Origin: Planctomycetaceae bacterium
GTDB lineage: Bacteria; Planctomycetota; Phycisphaerae; Sedimentisphaerales; UBA12454
NCBI GenBank assembly: GCA_021371795.1
Contig: JAJFVK010000005.1
Coordinates: forward strand, 1-64,000
Length of the DNA stretch: 64,000 bases
Direction: 5' to 3'
Position numbers and translations under genes: made by a program. Positions 6,839 through 15,909 of this stretch are shown here, in pieces (positions within the stretch are counted from its first letter, which is position 1; each line of letters starts with the position of its first letter). The notes under the pieces were generated by a model. That model was not told the origin of the DNA, did no database searches, and saw only the letters and a program-made list of their open reading frames with translations.

Positions 6839-7372
6839 ATGGCAGATGACCTGAAATATACAATTTTTAAGACCAAATGGGGCTTTTTCGGGCTGCTTGC
6901 CGATGAAAAAGGGCTGCTAAAAACCTGTTTACCGATGGAAAACTCCGAGGCGGTTAAAAAGCATCTGCTGGCCGGCACATCATATCAGGCGAACAAAGTC
7001 GAAAACTTATATCACAATTTAGAAAAAGCTATAATTGATTATTATAACGGTAATTATGTGGATTTTCAGGCTTTGGAAATTACATTAAACCAGGACAAAC
7101 TCACAGATTTTTCCAAGCGGGTTTTAAAGGTTTGTCGGAAAATAAAAATCGGGGAAGTGGCAACCTATGGCCAATTAGCGACAATGGCAGGTTGTCCGGG
7201 TGCGGCAAGGGCGGTCGGCAGCGTAATGGCAAAAAATAATTGGCCTTTAATAATCGGCTGTCATAGAATCGTAAAAAGCGATGGCTCAATCGGCAATTTT
7301 AGTTTTGGCGGAAGCAAAACAAAAAACCGAATGCTCGAACATGAAAAACAAATGATGAAAGGATTAAAATGA
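6839..7372 (+). CDS. ogt: O6-alkylguanine-DNA methyltransferase
   Basis: Suicide DNA-repair enzyme that moves the alkyl group from O6-alkylguanine to its own cysteine. The C-terminal domain shows VLKVCRKIKIGEVATYGQLA (helix-turn-helix with arginine finger region), GAARAVGSVMAKN (recognition helix) and the active-site segment GCHRIV near residue 139. The usual motif is PCHR; here Gly replaces Pro before the catalytic Cys. Length 177 aa is typical for Ogt. No Ada-type regulatory domain is attached. No clear Shine-Dalgarno within 15 bases; a GGGGGGAG lies about 25 bases upstream. Its stop overlaps the ridA start (ATGA), so the two are translationally coupled. Confidence 0.92.
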   Translation: MADDLKYTIFKTKWGFFGLLADEKGLLKTCLPMENSEAVKKHLLAGTSYQANKVENLYHNLEKAIIDYYNGNYVDFQALEITLNQDKLTDFSKRVLKVCRKIKIGEVATYGQLATMAGCPGAARAVGSVMAKNNWPLIIGCHRIVKSDGSIGNFSFGGSKTKNRMLEHEKQMMKGLK

Positions 7373-7764
7373 TTCCGACAAAGAAAATAGAATCCGGCAA
7401 CGCACCGGCGGCAATCGGACCCTACTCACAGGCGATTCGAGCAGGCAACACGGTTTATATGTCCGGCCAGCTTGGCATCGACCCGAAAACCGGAAAGCTC
7501 GTCGACGGTGGAGTCGCAGAACAAACGAGGCAGGTGCTGGAAAATATCAAGGCCGTTCTGTTCGCGGCGGAGTTGAACCTCACAAGCGTTGTAAAGGCTG
7601 AAGTCTATCTAACAGATATGAGCGATTTCGCAAAGATGAATGAAATCTACAGTACATATTTTACGCAGCCGTATCCGGCTCGTGTATGCGTTGTGGTCAA
7701 ACAATTACCGAAAGATGGACAAGTAGAAATTTCCGTTGTTGCAGTCAAAGAGTCTAATTTATAA
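7369..7764 (+). CDS. ridA: RidA family reactive enamine/imine deaminase
   Basis: Hydrolyses reactive 2-aminoacrylate-type enamines released by PLP enzymes, in the cytoplasm, as a homotrimer. At 131 aa it is full length. Signatures: GPYSQAIRAGNTVYMSGQLG near residues 17-36, the conserved Arg in YPARVCVVVKQLPKD (near residue 103, binds the carboxylate) and the terminal VEISVVAV. It overlaps ogt by four bases, giving a repair/detoxification pair. Confidence 0.95.
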   Translation: MIPTKKIESGNAPAAIGPYSQAIRAGNTVYMSGQLGIDPKTGKLVDGGVAEQTRQVLENIKAVLFAAELNLTSVVKAEVYLTDMSDFAKMNEIYSTYFTQPYPARVCVVVKQLPKDGQVEISVVAVKESNL

Positions 7765-7779
7765 AAGTTTTGGAACAGT

Positions 7780-8049
7780 ATGAGCATCTTTGAAATAATA
7801 ATGTTGTTGTGTTTTGCGGCGGGTTGGCCGTTTTCAATTTATAAATCTTATACATCGTGCGTCAACGGCGGAAAAAGTCTGCCGTTTCTCGTTATCGTTT
7901 TCGTCGGTTATATCGCTGGCATAATGCACAAGGTACTCTACAATTTCGACGGCGTTATATACCTCTACATCCTAAACGGCGCAATGGTAATGATAGACAT
8001 TATGCTTTATTGGCGAAACTGGGCGGCGGCAAAGGTTAATTGCAATTAG
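7780..8049 (+). CDS. Small three-helix membrane protein, PQ-loop-like
   Basis: An 89-aa protein with three hydrophobic helices (about residues 4-20, 32-50, 58-76). The pattern G-W-P-F-S-I-Y-K-S-Y followed by a GKS turn and GYIAGI resembles a half-transporter of the PQ-loop/SemiSWEET type, which dimerises to form a channel; the match is loose. It follows ridA by 15 bases and probably shares its transcript. Its last 14 bases overlap the 3' end of the convergent dockerin protein gene. Confidence 0.65.
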   Translation: MSIFEIIMLLCFAAGWPFSIYKSYTSCVNGGKSLPFLVIVFVGYIAGIMHKVLYNFDGVIYLYILNGAMVMIDIMLYWRNWAAAKVNCN

Positions 8050-9715
8050 GCGAAAGATTGCACGTCAGCCATTCTTCAGCGAACACCGCAAAGTCAATCA
8101 TATTTACTTTGCAATCCTTATTAAAATCGGCACGCGGAAACTTCGGACAGGAAAGCTCTGTACTGTAATGCGTTAAAATAACGGAATTGATAGAATTGTT
8201 ATCGTAAAATATATCGAAGCTGCCGTCTTTAAAAACATATTTTGAAACCGCGTTACTAAATGTGCCTGTTACATGTTGAGCGGCAATAATGTAAAATACA
8301 TCATAATAATTCGGCACATAACCATCAACGAGTTCAACATCGAGAATGCCATCAAGCGAAACCTGGCCGTAAGCGGGATGAGTAACTCGCAGATGAGAAT
8401 ACTGGCTAACCGGTTCGATACCGCCAATAGCAATTTTTAAAGTTGCCATCGCATCCTGTGAATAATTGTATTCAAGCTCCAATACCTTGTTGGTTCCATT
8501 ATCTAACGGCTCAACAACGCCGCCATTGTTTTCAACGTGCGCCCAAATCACACCATTACCCTTGAGCGTTCCGCCCTGAAGGATAATTGAATTTGCAACT
8601 CCTTCATTGTATTCGGCTTCAATTACGCCTGCGTCCATTGCGATAGTTCCATTCGGCCAGACTTTAACGTATTGGCCTTGCAGCCACGTCGGTGTAAAAT
8701 TAACGCCGGTTGAATCTTCAGGGTTATCATCGATAATATTTATTTGTCCGGTTCCGCCGGCTTTTTCGAGAGTGCCGCCTACAGCGACAGAGTTAGCGCA
8801 ATCGACCCATGAGCCTTCGTGAATGTCGAGTAATCCTGTGCTTCCTGTATTTTCAGCGATGGTCATCGTGCCATAATTTAAAATTTTTGAGCTGTACACG
8901 CTAATTTCAGCTTTGCCGCTTTGTCCGAGGCTAAAATTTTCCCATGAGTTTCGCACTTGTAATTCAGTTTGATGACTTTGGCCGGTGATATTTATTTCTG
9001 CTGAAGAATTCGGATATAACGCCATAGTGAGTTTTCCGATTTCCATAAATCCGCCGTTGGTGATATTGACCGTGGTGCCTCCTGAAACGGACATATCAAA
9101 TTGGCCGTCAACATACCAATACGAGTTAATGCCGTTGACGTCGATTTGCACATTGCTTTCAGAACCAAATGCGCTCAAGCCGTGGCCGTGATAGAATTTG
9201 GCGTTGTCTAAAATGGCGAGGTTTGCGTCGCCGTCTTCACCGAGCCAAATGCCGTGCCAGTTCTCGTCATACATTGTTGTCCAAGAAACGTTTGTGCCGG
9301 ATAGAGTAAGGCTTCCTGCAGAATCGGAGTATTGTCCGATGGAAACTTCTCTGCTGTAAACATTACCATTATTTATGGTTAGACCTGCCCGGTCATATTG
9401 ACCGATGTTTACGGAACGGTCGTATTCAGATAAATAATCCAGCGAATAATTGTATCCGCCTAAATCCATTGTAACGTTGGAGCCATCGACATACAGAGCA
9501 TCATTGGAAAAATAATTGTCGAATGTAACGGTGTAAGCTGCGGGCAGAGTGAAGCGTACAATGTCGCCGCCGTCAAGACCGGGAACACCCTGCGGAGTCC
9601 AGTTGTTGGCATCTCCGAATGTTCCGCCGGCAGAATTATTCCAAGTGTAATCTTCAGCGAAGACAAAACAGTTTGAAGCTAACAATACAAGAATTGCTAT
9701 GATTCTTCTTTTCAT
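8036..9715 (-). CDS. Exported repeat protein with C-terminal dockerin-like domain
   Basis: A 559-aa secreted protein. It has a Sec signal peptide (cleavage after VFA, residue 20) and then long beta-rich Asn/Gly-rich sequence with recurring strands such as LTINNGNVYSREVSIGQY and SLTLSGTNV. This resembles the autotransporter-adhesin or beta-helix repeats of planctomycete surface proteins (the TWNNSAGGTFGDANNW start is typical). The C-terminus carries one EF-hand-like dockerin repeat (ADFNKDCKVNMIDFAVFAEEWL). A perfect AGGAGG precedes the ATG. Function is probably adhesion or cell-surface binding. The 3' end overlaps the convergent gene by 14 bases. Confidence 0.8.
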   Translation of the reverse strand: MKRRIIAILVLLASNCFVFAEDYTWNNSAGGTFGDANNWTPQGVPGLDGGDIVRFTLPAAYTVTFDNYFSNDALYVDGSNVTMDLGGYNYSLDYLSEYDRSVNIGQYDRAGLTINNGNVYSREVSIGQYSDSAGSLTLSGTNVSWTTMYDENWHGIWLGEDGDANLAILDNAKFYHGHGLSAFGSESNVQIDVNGINSYWYVDGQFDMSVSGGTTVNITNGGFMEIGKLTMALYPNSSAEINITGQSHQTELQVRNSWENFSLGQSGKAEISVYSSKILNYGTMTIAENTGSTGLLDIHEGSWVDCANSVAVGGTLEKAGGTGQINIIDDNPEDSTGVNFTPTWLQGQYVKVWPNGTIAMDAGVIEAEYNEGVANSIILQGGTLKGNGVIWAHVENNGGVVEPLDNGTNKVLELEYNYSQDAMATLKIAIGGIEPVSQYSHLRVTHPAYGQVSLDGILDVELVDGYVPNYYDVFYIIAAQHVTGTFSNAVSKYVFKDGSFDIFYDNNSINSVILTHYSTELSCPKFPRADFNKDCKVNMIDFAVFAEEWLTCNLSPNCN

Positions 9716-9839
9716 CTTAAACCTCCTTAAAAATCCCCTTAATACCGATTATATAATCAGACTATATAGCCGAATTATATACCACGATTTTTCAAAAAAT
9801 CAATTAGTATTAAATGATGATATAAATGCGTCTAAAGTC

Positions 9840-10478
9840 TTATTCCTGCATAGTTTTGATAAAGCTGTCGGCCTCGGCGATGGATTTTTCCATCTCGGCA
9901 ATCAATTTTGCAATGTCCGTTTCCATTGTTGTAACTTCTGTTTGCAGCGAAGCGATTGCCTGTGCATTTAAGTTATGCTTCAAATATAAAACCTGGTCGC
10001 GAAACGCGGAAAGTACCGGCTCGATTTTACTCTCCGCTTTTTTCATCGCTGTAATCAACTGATTATATTTCTGCTGGGTCTGCTGGAGTTTTTTTTTGCT
10101 GTCGGCTTTCAGGTCGGCGTTTGTGTACTGGTCAAGCTCTTTTGTCCATTCAGCGAACAAATCTTTGGCGACATCCTCAACAGCGGCGATGCGTTTTGTT
10201 ACAGCGGCGGCCTTTTCTTCGCTGTCTGCAAGCTCGTCTTTGAGTGTATCGTATTTTTCCTGCAATTCAGTTGAAGGAACGTTTACAACGCTTTTGAATT
10301 TGTCCAGCGCTGATGCGAATTGTTCTTTGGTTTGCTGCTGTGCGTCGCGAGCCTCTTCAACACGGTCAACGAGAATGTCCCGTTTCTGCTTGCCGAATTT
10401 TTCCATTGTGCCGTAATATAGACTGTTACAGCCTGATACAAACAGTAACGCAATTGAAATCAGCAATACCTTTTTCAT
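9840..10478 (-). CDS. DUF2959-family lipoprotein
   Basis: A 212-aa lipoprotein (lipobox FVSGC near residue 17) followed by a coiled-coil body of the DUF2959 type, recognised by the N-terminal string YYGTMEKFGKQKRDILVDRV. The rest is rich in Lys/Glu heptads and predicted helical, so a periplasmic coiled-coil protein. Function in the family is not established. AAGGAA precedes the ATG by about 8 bases. It lies between ackA and the dockerin protein on the same strand, with gaps of 60 and 124 bases. Confidence 0.82.
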   Translation of the reverse strand: MKKVLLISIALLFVSGCNSLYYGTMEKFGKQKRDILVDRVEEARDAQQQTKEQFASALDKFKSVVNVPSTELQEKYDTLKDELADSEEKAAAVTKRIAAVEDVAKDLFAEWTKELDQYTNADLKADSKKKLQQTQQKYNQLITAMKKAESKIEPVLSAFRDQVLYLKHNLNAQAIASLQTEVTTMETDIAKLIAEMEKSIAEADSFIKTMQE

Positions 10479-10538
10479 TTTTCCGTTCCTTCGAAATATT
10501 GTTTTTATTACCCCTCCCTCACGGTCAGGGCTCTGATT

Positions 10539-11729
10539 TTATTTTGTCAAACTAAAAGTATCCTGCGCGATTGCGAGTTCTTCATTTGTCGGAATTACAA
10601 AAACTTTCACTTTTGAATTTGCAGAACTGATTGTGCGTTCGTTGCGATTTTTCGCAGTATTTGCGGCAGAATCTATTTCAACGCCAATTTGCTCAAGTTC
10701 GCCGCAGGATTTTGCTCTAACATCCGGCGAGTTTTCGCCGATGCCGCCGGTGAAAACAATCGCGTCAAGTCTGCCAACTACTGCTGTGTATGTGCCGATA
10801 TATTTTTTTATCCTGTAGCAGAAAATATCGAAAGCAAGCTGTGCGCGTTTGTTGCCTTTTTCGGCCTGTTCGCGGAGATTTCGCATATCATTCGAAACGC
10901 CGGAGATGCCGAGCAATCCGCTTTTCTTGTTGCACATCGTATTCAAATCGTCAACGCTGTAACCTTTGTCGGACAGATAGAAAAGAATCGCAGGGTCGAA
11001 ATCGCCTGTGCGAGTTCCCATAACCAGACCTTCCAGCGGCGTAAGTCCCATCGATGTGTCGATGCTTTTGCCGTTCTTTACCGCGGCCATCGAGCAACCG
11101 TTGCCAAGGTGGCAGGTAATGATATTGATATCGTTAATATCTTTGCCGAGCATAACGGCGGCGCGTTGAGTGATATATTTATGGCTTGTGCCATGGAAGC
11201 CGTATTTTCTGACGCGGAATTTTTCGTAAATTTCGTAAGGCAGCGCGTAAATAAATGCCGTCTGCGGAAGTGTTGTATGAAACGCAGTGTCGAAGCAGGA
11301 GACCTGCGGAACGTTCGGCAGGGCAATTTGAGCGGCCTTGATGCCAGTCAAATTCGGCGGATTGTGCAGAGGAGCAAGGTCTGCGAATCTTTCAATCGAG
11401 TCAATCACGTGTTCGTTGATAACGCACGAAGCGGTAAACTCTTCGCCGCCGTGGACAACGCGATGACCGACGGCGTTAATTTCAGAAATATCTTTCATAA
11501 CGCCAGTTTCCGGCGCAACGAGAGTTTTGAGAATAAGTTTCATACCCTCTGAATGGTCGGCGGCTTTTGTGTCGATTTTGTGCTCTTTTGAGTCGGTGGT
11601 GTGGGTTAATTTTGATGTTTCTTCGCCAATTTTTTCCAAAAGGCCTTTCGCAACTACTTTCTCGGCAGGCATTTCGAACAATTGATACTTAATCGAACTG
11701 CTGCCGGCGTTAATAACTAAAATCTTCAC
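10539..11729 (-). CDS. ackA: Acetate kinase
   Basis: Interconverts acetyl phosphate + ADP and acetate + ATP, the last step of fermentative acetate formation. At 396 aa it is full length. N-terminal signature MKILVINAGSSSIKYQLF, conserved CFDTAFHTTLP near residue 145, FHGTSHKY near residue 179 and the nucleotide site VFTGGIGENS near residue 325 are all intact. The usual partner pta is not in the window. It fits an anaerobic fermentative lifestyle. Confidence 0.97.
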   Translation of the reverse strand: MKILVINAGSSSIKYQLFEMPAEKVVAKGLLEKIGEETSKLTHTTDSKEHKIDTKAADHSEGMKLILKTLVAPETGVMKDISEINAVGHRVVHGGEEFTASCVINEHVIDSIERFADLAPLHNPPNLTGIKAAQIALPNVPQVSCFDTAFHTTLPQTAFIYALPYEIYEKFRVRKYGFHGTSHKYITQRAAVMLGKDINDINIITCHLGNGCSMAAVKNGKSIDTSMGLTPLEGLVMGTRTGDFDPAILFYLSDKGYSVDDLNTMCNKKSGLLGISGVSNDMRNLREQAEKGNKRAQLAFDIFCYRIKKYIGTYTAVVGRLDAIVFTGGIGENSPDVRAKSCGELEQIGVEIDSAANTAKNRNERTISSANSKVKVFVIPTNEELAIAQDTFSLTK

Positions 11730-11846
11730 TTTTAATAGTCCTTAATATTTAAATATAATTAAACCATAACTTTATAGTCATAACGCCTTTAAGTCAATTA
11801 TCAATTTTCACTTGTAACAAAATGGATTGGCATATAGATTGGTGTC

Positions 11847-12893
11847 ATGAATCGAGCGATTTACAGAATTATCGATGCGAATTACAACCGTGCACGCGAA
11901 GGGCTGCGCGTTGCGGAGGAATTCTGCCGGTTTGCGCTCGATAATCAGCAGCTTTCATCACGCTGCAAGGAAATCCGACATAAATTAAGTGCCTCAATCT
12001 CGAAAATTGATGCACAAAGACTTATTTCGTCTCGTGATACGGAAAATGACGTCGGCTGCGATGTAAAAATCGCCGAGCCGATGAAACGCCAAAGCCTTGA
12101 AGATTGTGTAACGGCCGGCCTTGCCAGAACTGTCGAGGCGATAAGGGCAATCACGGAATCTGTCGCTATAATTGACAGTAAACTGGCACAGGAATTTGAA
12201 AAAATTCGTTACGAATGTTACACAATCGAAAAAGACATCTCTCTTTTCGGATTCCCGGCCGTAAAATTCAAAAATACAAGACTCTATTGTATTATTACTA
12301 TGCAGGCAGGTATTGATGTATTAAAAATCGCAAAACAATGTGCGGCGGGCGGTGCGGATTGTTTGCAGTTAAGAGCGAAAGATATATCTGATTGCGAACT
12401 TTTGCCGCTTGCACGTGAATTTGTTAAAATCGGTAAAGACAATAATGTTGTCAGCATTATTAACGATAGGGCAGATATAGCAATCGCCGCGGATGCTGAC
12501 GGTGTGCATCTTGGTCAAAATGATTTGCCGACCAATGAGATACGTAAATTGCAGTTAAAGCCGTTGATTATTGGCGTAAGTACTCATTCAATGAGCGAAC
12601 TTGCCTCCGCTGTCGAACAACGGCCGCATTATGTCGGCGTTGGTTCTGTTTTTACAACGAATACTAAACAACAAGTTGAAATTTGCGGGTTAGATTATGT
12701 GAAGCAGGCGACAGATTTTCTAAAAACCAAATCAATCGAAGCTGTCGCAATCGGCGGAATCACTCTGGAAAATGTTGATAAAGTTATACAGGCAGGAGCA
12801 AAACGAATCGCAGTTTCATCGTGCGTTTGTCTGGCGGAAAATCCTGCAAATATTTGCAAAAAATTCAAAGAAAAGCTTGACAGAAATATTTGA
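11847..12893 (+). CDS. thiE: ThiD2-ThiE fusion, thiamine-phosphate synthase
   Basis: Bifunctional thiamine biosynthesis protein of 348 aa. Residues 1-125 form the ThiD2 domain (N-terminus YRIIDANYNRAREGLRVAEEF), proposed to act as an alternative hydroxymethylpyrimidine phosphate kinase. Residues about 145-348 are ThiE: QLRAKD (diphosphate end of HMP-PP), INDRADIA near residue 205, DGVHLGQNDLP, GVSTHS, the GVGSVF turn and AIGGIT near residue 307. ThiE joins HMP-PP and the thiazole phosphate to thiamine phosphate. No TPP riboswitch is visible in the 117 bases upstream. Confidence 0.92.
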   Translation: MNRAIYRIIDANYNRAREGLRVAEEFCRFALDNQQLSSRCKEIRHKLSASISKIDAQRLISSRDTENDVGCDVKIAEPMKRQSLEDCVTAGLARTVEAIRAITESVAIIDSKLAQEFEKIRYECYTIEKDISLFGFPAVKFKNTRLYCIITMQAGIDVLKIAKQCAAGGADCLQLRAKDISDCELLPLAREFVKIGKDNNVVSIINDRADIAIAADADGVHLGQNDLPTNEIRKLQLKPLIIGVSTHSMSELASAVEQRPHYVGVGSVFTTNTKQQVEICGLDYVKQATDFLKTKSIEAVAIGGITLENVDKVIQAGAKRIAVSSCVCLAENPANICKKFKEKLDRNI

Positions 12894-13382
12894 TATTTTT
12901 CTAAAAATGGAGGTCCGAATATAAGTTCTTGATTTTTAATAAGCTATAATCGTTTTTAAAATTGTGAGTTATCCACTTGAACCAGTAAATCCCGAAAAAA
13001 TATTTTTTGGCATAAGATTTGAATAGGAACGATAAGATAGATAATATAGTGTTGCAGGTGTTTTATTGAATCCACAAAAACTCTGGTTTTAAGTCCTTTA
13101 CAATGAGAGAGTTGCATGTGTTAGATGTTTGGCGTTTGTCTGGCAAAAATGTAATTTTAATATATATAATTCAACACCGGTAATTACCCTGATTAACCAA
13201 TGCGTTTATTTTAACATTTACAATACGTTATCAACAACTTATCCACAAGGAAAAATACAAAATTAGTGGCAATCGCGGCTGCAAGAACAGCAGGATTGTG
13301 TCAAAAAAGCATTGTAAATCGTATAGCTGTCGGAGACGATTTTACTATCATATAATATGTTATTGTTAGTAAAGGAATCGAT
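12894..13382. other. AT-rich non-coding region with DnaA-box-like sites, candidate replication origin
   Basis: 489 bases with no gene. It contains one perfect DnaA box TTATCCACA (13239-13247), one-mismatch boxes TTATCAACA (13228-13236) and TTATCCACT (12969-12977), all in the same orientation, and an AT-rich stretch near 13153-13175 (ttttaatatatataattcaa). Two boxes lie 11 bases apart. Origins away from dnaA are known in planctomycetes. No dnaA, dnaN or gyrB is nearby, so this may simply be a DnaA-regulated promoter. Confidence 0.35.
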
Positions 13383-15833
13383 ATGCAGGAAACTGGTAAA
13401 AAACGATTAAGTCAAGCATTGCTGAAAAAGAATGGATTTGTCATTGTGGCCGAACTTGTCGGCGGGCCGAACTTCAATTACGCTCCAATCGAGAATTTCC
13501 TCACAGCATTCAAAAGCAGCGGCGGCAAAGATATTCCGCAGGGATTCAACTTTGTCGGTATTACCAGTCCGCAGAGTCCCGGCGGTGTCGCCAATATCGA
13601 ACCCGCTGATGTACATCGTTATCTCGAGAGCAAAAATCTGCTCGGCGAACTTGATTTCATTCCGCATATCAGCAGCAAAGATTCCAACGCTGACGCCATC
13701 ACAAGTCTGCTTGCCGCTCACAAGGCGGCTGGCGTCGAAAGCGTGCTTGCGCTCACAGGCGATAAACCCGTCAGCTCACGCGGTGTATTCGAACTTGAAT
13801 CGACGAGTATGCTTGCGAAAATCACACGCATAAATAATGAAGCGTATTTATCGGCGAAAGTGGAAAGTCTTGCCGCGACGAAGCAATTTTTCGCCGGTGC
13901 GGCTGTATCGCCTTTCAAATATACCGAAGCGTCCCAAATGCAGCAGTATTTCAAGATGGAGAAAAAAGTCGCCTGCGGAGCGAAATTTCTGATTACGCAG
14001 GTCGGCTGGGACTGGAAAAAGTCTGTCGAACTTGTGCGCTATCTGAAAGAGAACAATATAGATGTGCCGGTGCTCGGCAATGTTTATCTGTTGAGCACAA
14101 TTACGCCCGCACCGCGGCTTATGCACGATATAAAACTGCCGGGCTGCTTTGTCAGCGATGAACTGCTGGCGAAAGTTTATTCTGAATCCGTCGATGAACA
14201 TATCGAACGCGCCGCCCAGCAGATTGCGATGTATAAGGCAATCGGCGCAGCCGGTGTTGACCTCGGCGGTGTGCACGATTATGAAATGTTCATAAAGATT
14301 CTTAAACGTGCAGCCGAGATAGGCGGTAACTGGGAACAATTTAAGACAAATCTCTGCTGGCCGCCGATAAAAGCTTTTTATCTCTACGACGAAACGGGCA
14401 ACAGGGCTGCATTGTCGGAGTATCCGAAAACATTCGGCCATCGTTTCTTCGATTTTATGCATTGGGCGATACTCGACCCGAAACATAAAGGTTTTCACGT
14501 ATTTAAAAAGATAATGAAATTTTTCGGAGCCGACAAAGGCAAAGGGTTTGTATATAAGAGCTTCTTTATGGTTGAAAAGCCGATGAAGTACTGTCTGTTC
14601 GACTGCGAAGAGTGCGGCGATTGTTATCTGCCGGAGAATTTCGGGCTTTGCACAATCGGTTGTTGTGAAAAAGGTATGGACAACGCACCCTGCGGCGATT
14701 CGACTGTCGAAGGCAAATGCGGAAATAATCTTGAACGTATTTGTATTGGCGATAGAATCTACAAAGCGGCAGGCGCGGAAAAGGGCGGCTATGAAAAATT
14801 AAGAAAGACCATTAACAGGCCGAGAATCCCCGCTCTTGAACATTCCGCGTCGATACCGAACTATCTTTTTGGCAGGGACCATACAATGAAAAACGCGATT
14901 ATAAACATCGGCGAATCAGTTCACGCTTCGATTCCGAAAACAGGGCAGATAATGAAGCAGCTTCTGGCTCTTGGCGATGACTGTTTCAGCAAACCAAGTC
15001 CTGAATTTGAATATGTTAAGGCGTTGATTGAATCGCAGACTGCCGATGGTGCGGATTACATCGCGGTCAATATCGACCAGTTCGGCGAAACAGACCCAAC
15101 TCTTGCGGTTAAGCTGATGAAGGAATATGTCAAACTCGTTCGCAAATTCGGCAGAGGCGTGCCGGTTTGCGTTGACAGCAGCGATGACGATGTTCTTATC
15201 GCAGGCCTGAAAGAATGGTACGATACGGATGAAAAAGTTCTGCCTCCGCTGATTAACTCAATAAAGATTTATACGATTGATAATATGATGCCGCCGAAAA
15301 AGCATTTCGATTACAAGTTCATCGGCCTGCTCATCAGCGAAGCAAAAGCGACAACAGATAATGTTGACGATTTGTTTAATCTGGCTAAAACAATTTACGA
15401 TGCTGCGATGAAGCACGGCTTCAAGGCGGACGAAATATTTTTCGATTCGACGGTGTTCCCGCTGGCAATCGATATGCCGATGCAGCCGGGCGTGCCGGGT
15501 TATACTTACAGAACTTTCAACACAATTAAGAAAATCAAAACTGACCCGCAGTTGAAGAATTGTCATTTCTCGCTGGGGGTAACAAATAGCGTTCGCGATT
15601 TACCCGCCAGAAAAATCGGCGTAACCCGCGCGTATGTCGAAGTCGCGATGCGTTATGGCCTTGACGCCGGTATCGTCAATGCTTCGCACCATCTTGGGAA
15701 TGTTCCGGCGGACCCGGATTTGGTTAAACTTGTCGAGGCTTACGCAGACCTTGACGGCTCGAGCGAAAAACTTAATACCGCGATGATGCTGATGGGTGAG
15801 TTCTGTCAGAAAAACAGAAAACCAACGGCGTAG
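13383..15833 (+). CDS. MetF-type reductase / zinc domain / pterin-dependent methyltransferase fusion
   Basis: An 816-aa protein that joins three C1-pathway modules. Residues 1-310: MetF-like methylenetetrahydrofolate reductase barrel (VAELVGGPNFNYAPIE, SVLALTGDKP, GAKFLITQVGWD). Residues about 390-470: Cys-rich module with CEECGDCYLPEN, CTIGCCEK and PCGDSTVEGKCG, like the MTHFR C-terminal zinc/MetV-type domain. Residues about 500-816: DHPS/pterin-binding methyltransferase barrel (INIGESVHASIP, ADGADYIAVNIDQFGE, VCVDSSDDDVL, SLGVTNSVRDLP), like AcsE/MtrH or the MetH folate domain. The product could reduce methylene-THF and pass the methyl group to a corrinoid protein. It stands alone, with no corrinoid protein or CODH gene in view. 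Confidence 0.82.
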   Translation: MQETGKKRLSQALLKKNGFVIVAELVGGPNFNYAPIENFLTAFKSSGGKDIPQGFNFVGITSPQSPGGVANIEPADVHRYLESKNLLGELDFIPHISSKDSNADAITSLLAAHKAAGVESVLALTGDKPVSSRGVFELESTSMLAKITRINNEAYLSAKVESLAATKQFFAGAAVSPFKYTEASQMQQYFKMEKKVACGAKFLITQVGWDWKKSVELVRYLKENNIDVPVLGNVYLLSTITPAPRLMHDIKLPGCFVSDELLAKVYSESVDEHIERAAQQIAMYKAIGAAGVDLGGVHDYEMFIKILKRAAEIGGNWEQFKTNLCWPPIKAFYLYDETGNRAALSEYPKTFGHRFFDFMHWAILDPKHKGFHVFKKIMKFFGADKGKGFVYKSFFMVEKPMKYCLFDCEECGDCYLPENFGLCTIGCCEKGMDNAPCGDSTVEGKCGNNLERICIGDRIYKAAGAEKGGYEKLRKTINRPRIPALEHSASIPNYLFGRDHTMKNAIINIGESVHASIPKTGQIMKQLLALGDDCFSKPSPEFEYVKALIESQTADGADYIAVNIDQFGETDPTLAVKLMKEYVKLVRKFGRGVPVCVDSSDDDVLIAGLKEWYDTDEKVLPPLINSIKIYTIDNMMPPKKHFDYKFIGLLISEAKATTDNVDDLFNLAKTIYDAAMKHGFKADEIFFDSTVFPLAIDMPMQPGVPGYTYRTFNTIKKIKTDPQLKNCHFSLGVTNSVRDLPARKIGVTRAYVEVAMRYGLDAGIVNASHHLGNVPADPDLVKLVEAYADLDGSSEKLNTAMMLMGEFCQKNRKPTA

Positions 15834-15882
15834 CAGAAAGATAAGTCTTTGTTTTGTAGGTATTTGAAATTGTTCTTGCAAA

Positions 15883-15900
15883 TTAGAAATTGATTTCTAA
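15883..15900. promoter_or_regulatory. 18-base palindrome at the ribosome-binding position of the next gene
   Basis: TTAGAAAT - TG - ATTTCTAA, 8-bp perfect arms, ending 9 bases before the ATG at 15910. It occupies the place where a Shine-Dalgarno sequence would be; none is visible. It may be an operator, or an RNA hairpin that exposes the start codon. Confidence 0.4.
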
Positions 15901-15909
15901 AATGCAAAA

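Noticed and set aside
11730-11846. TPP riboswitch before the ThiD2-ThiE gene
   Set aside because: The conserved CUGAGA and ACCUGAUCUGGAUAAUGCCAGCG boxes are not present in the 117 bases upstream.
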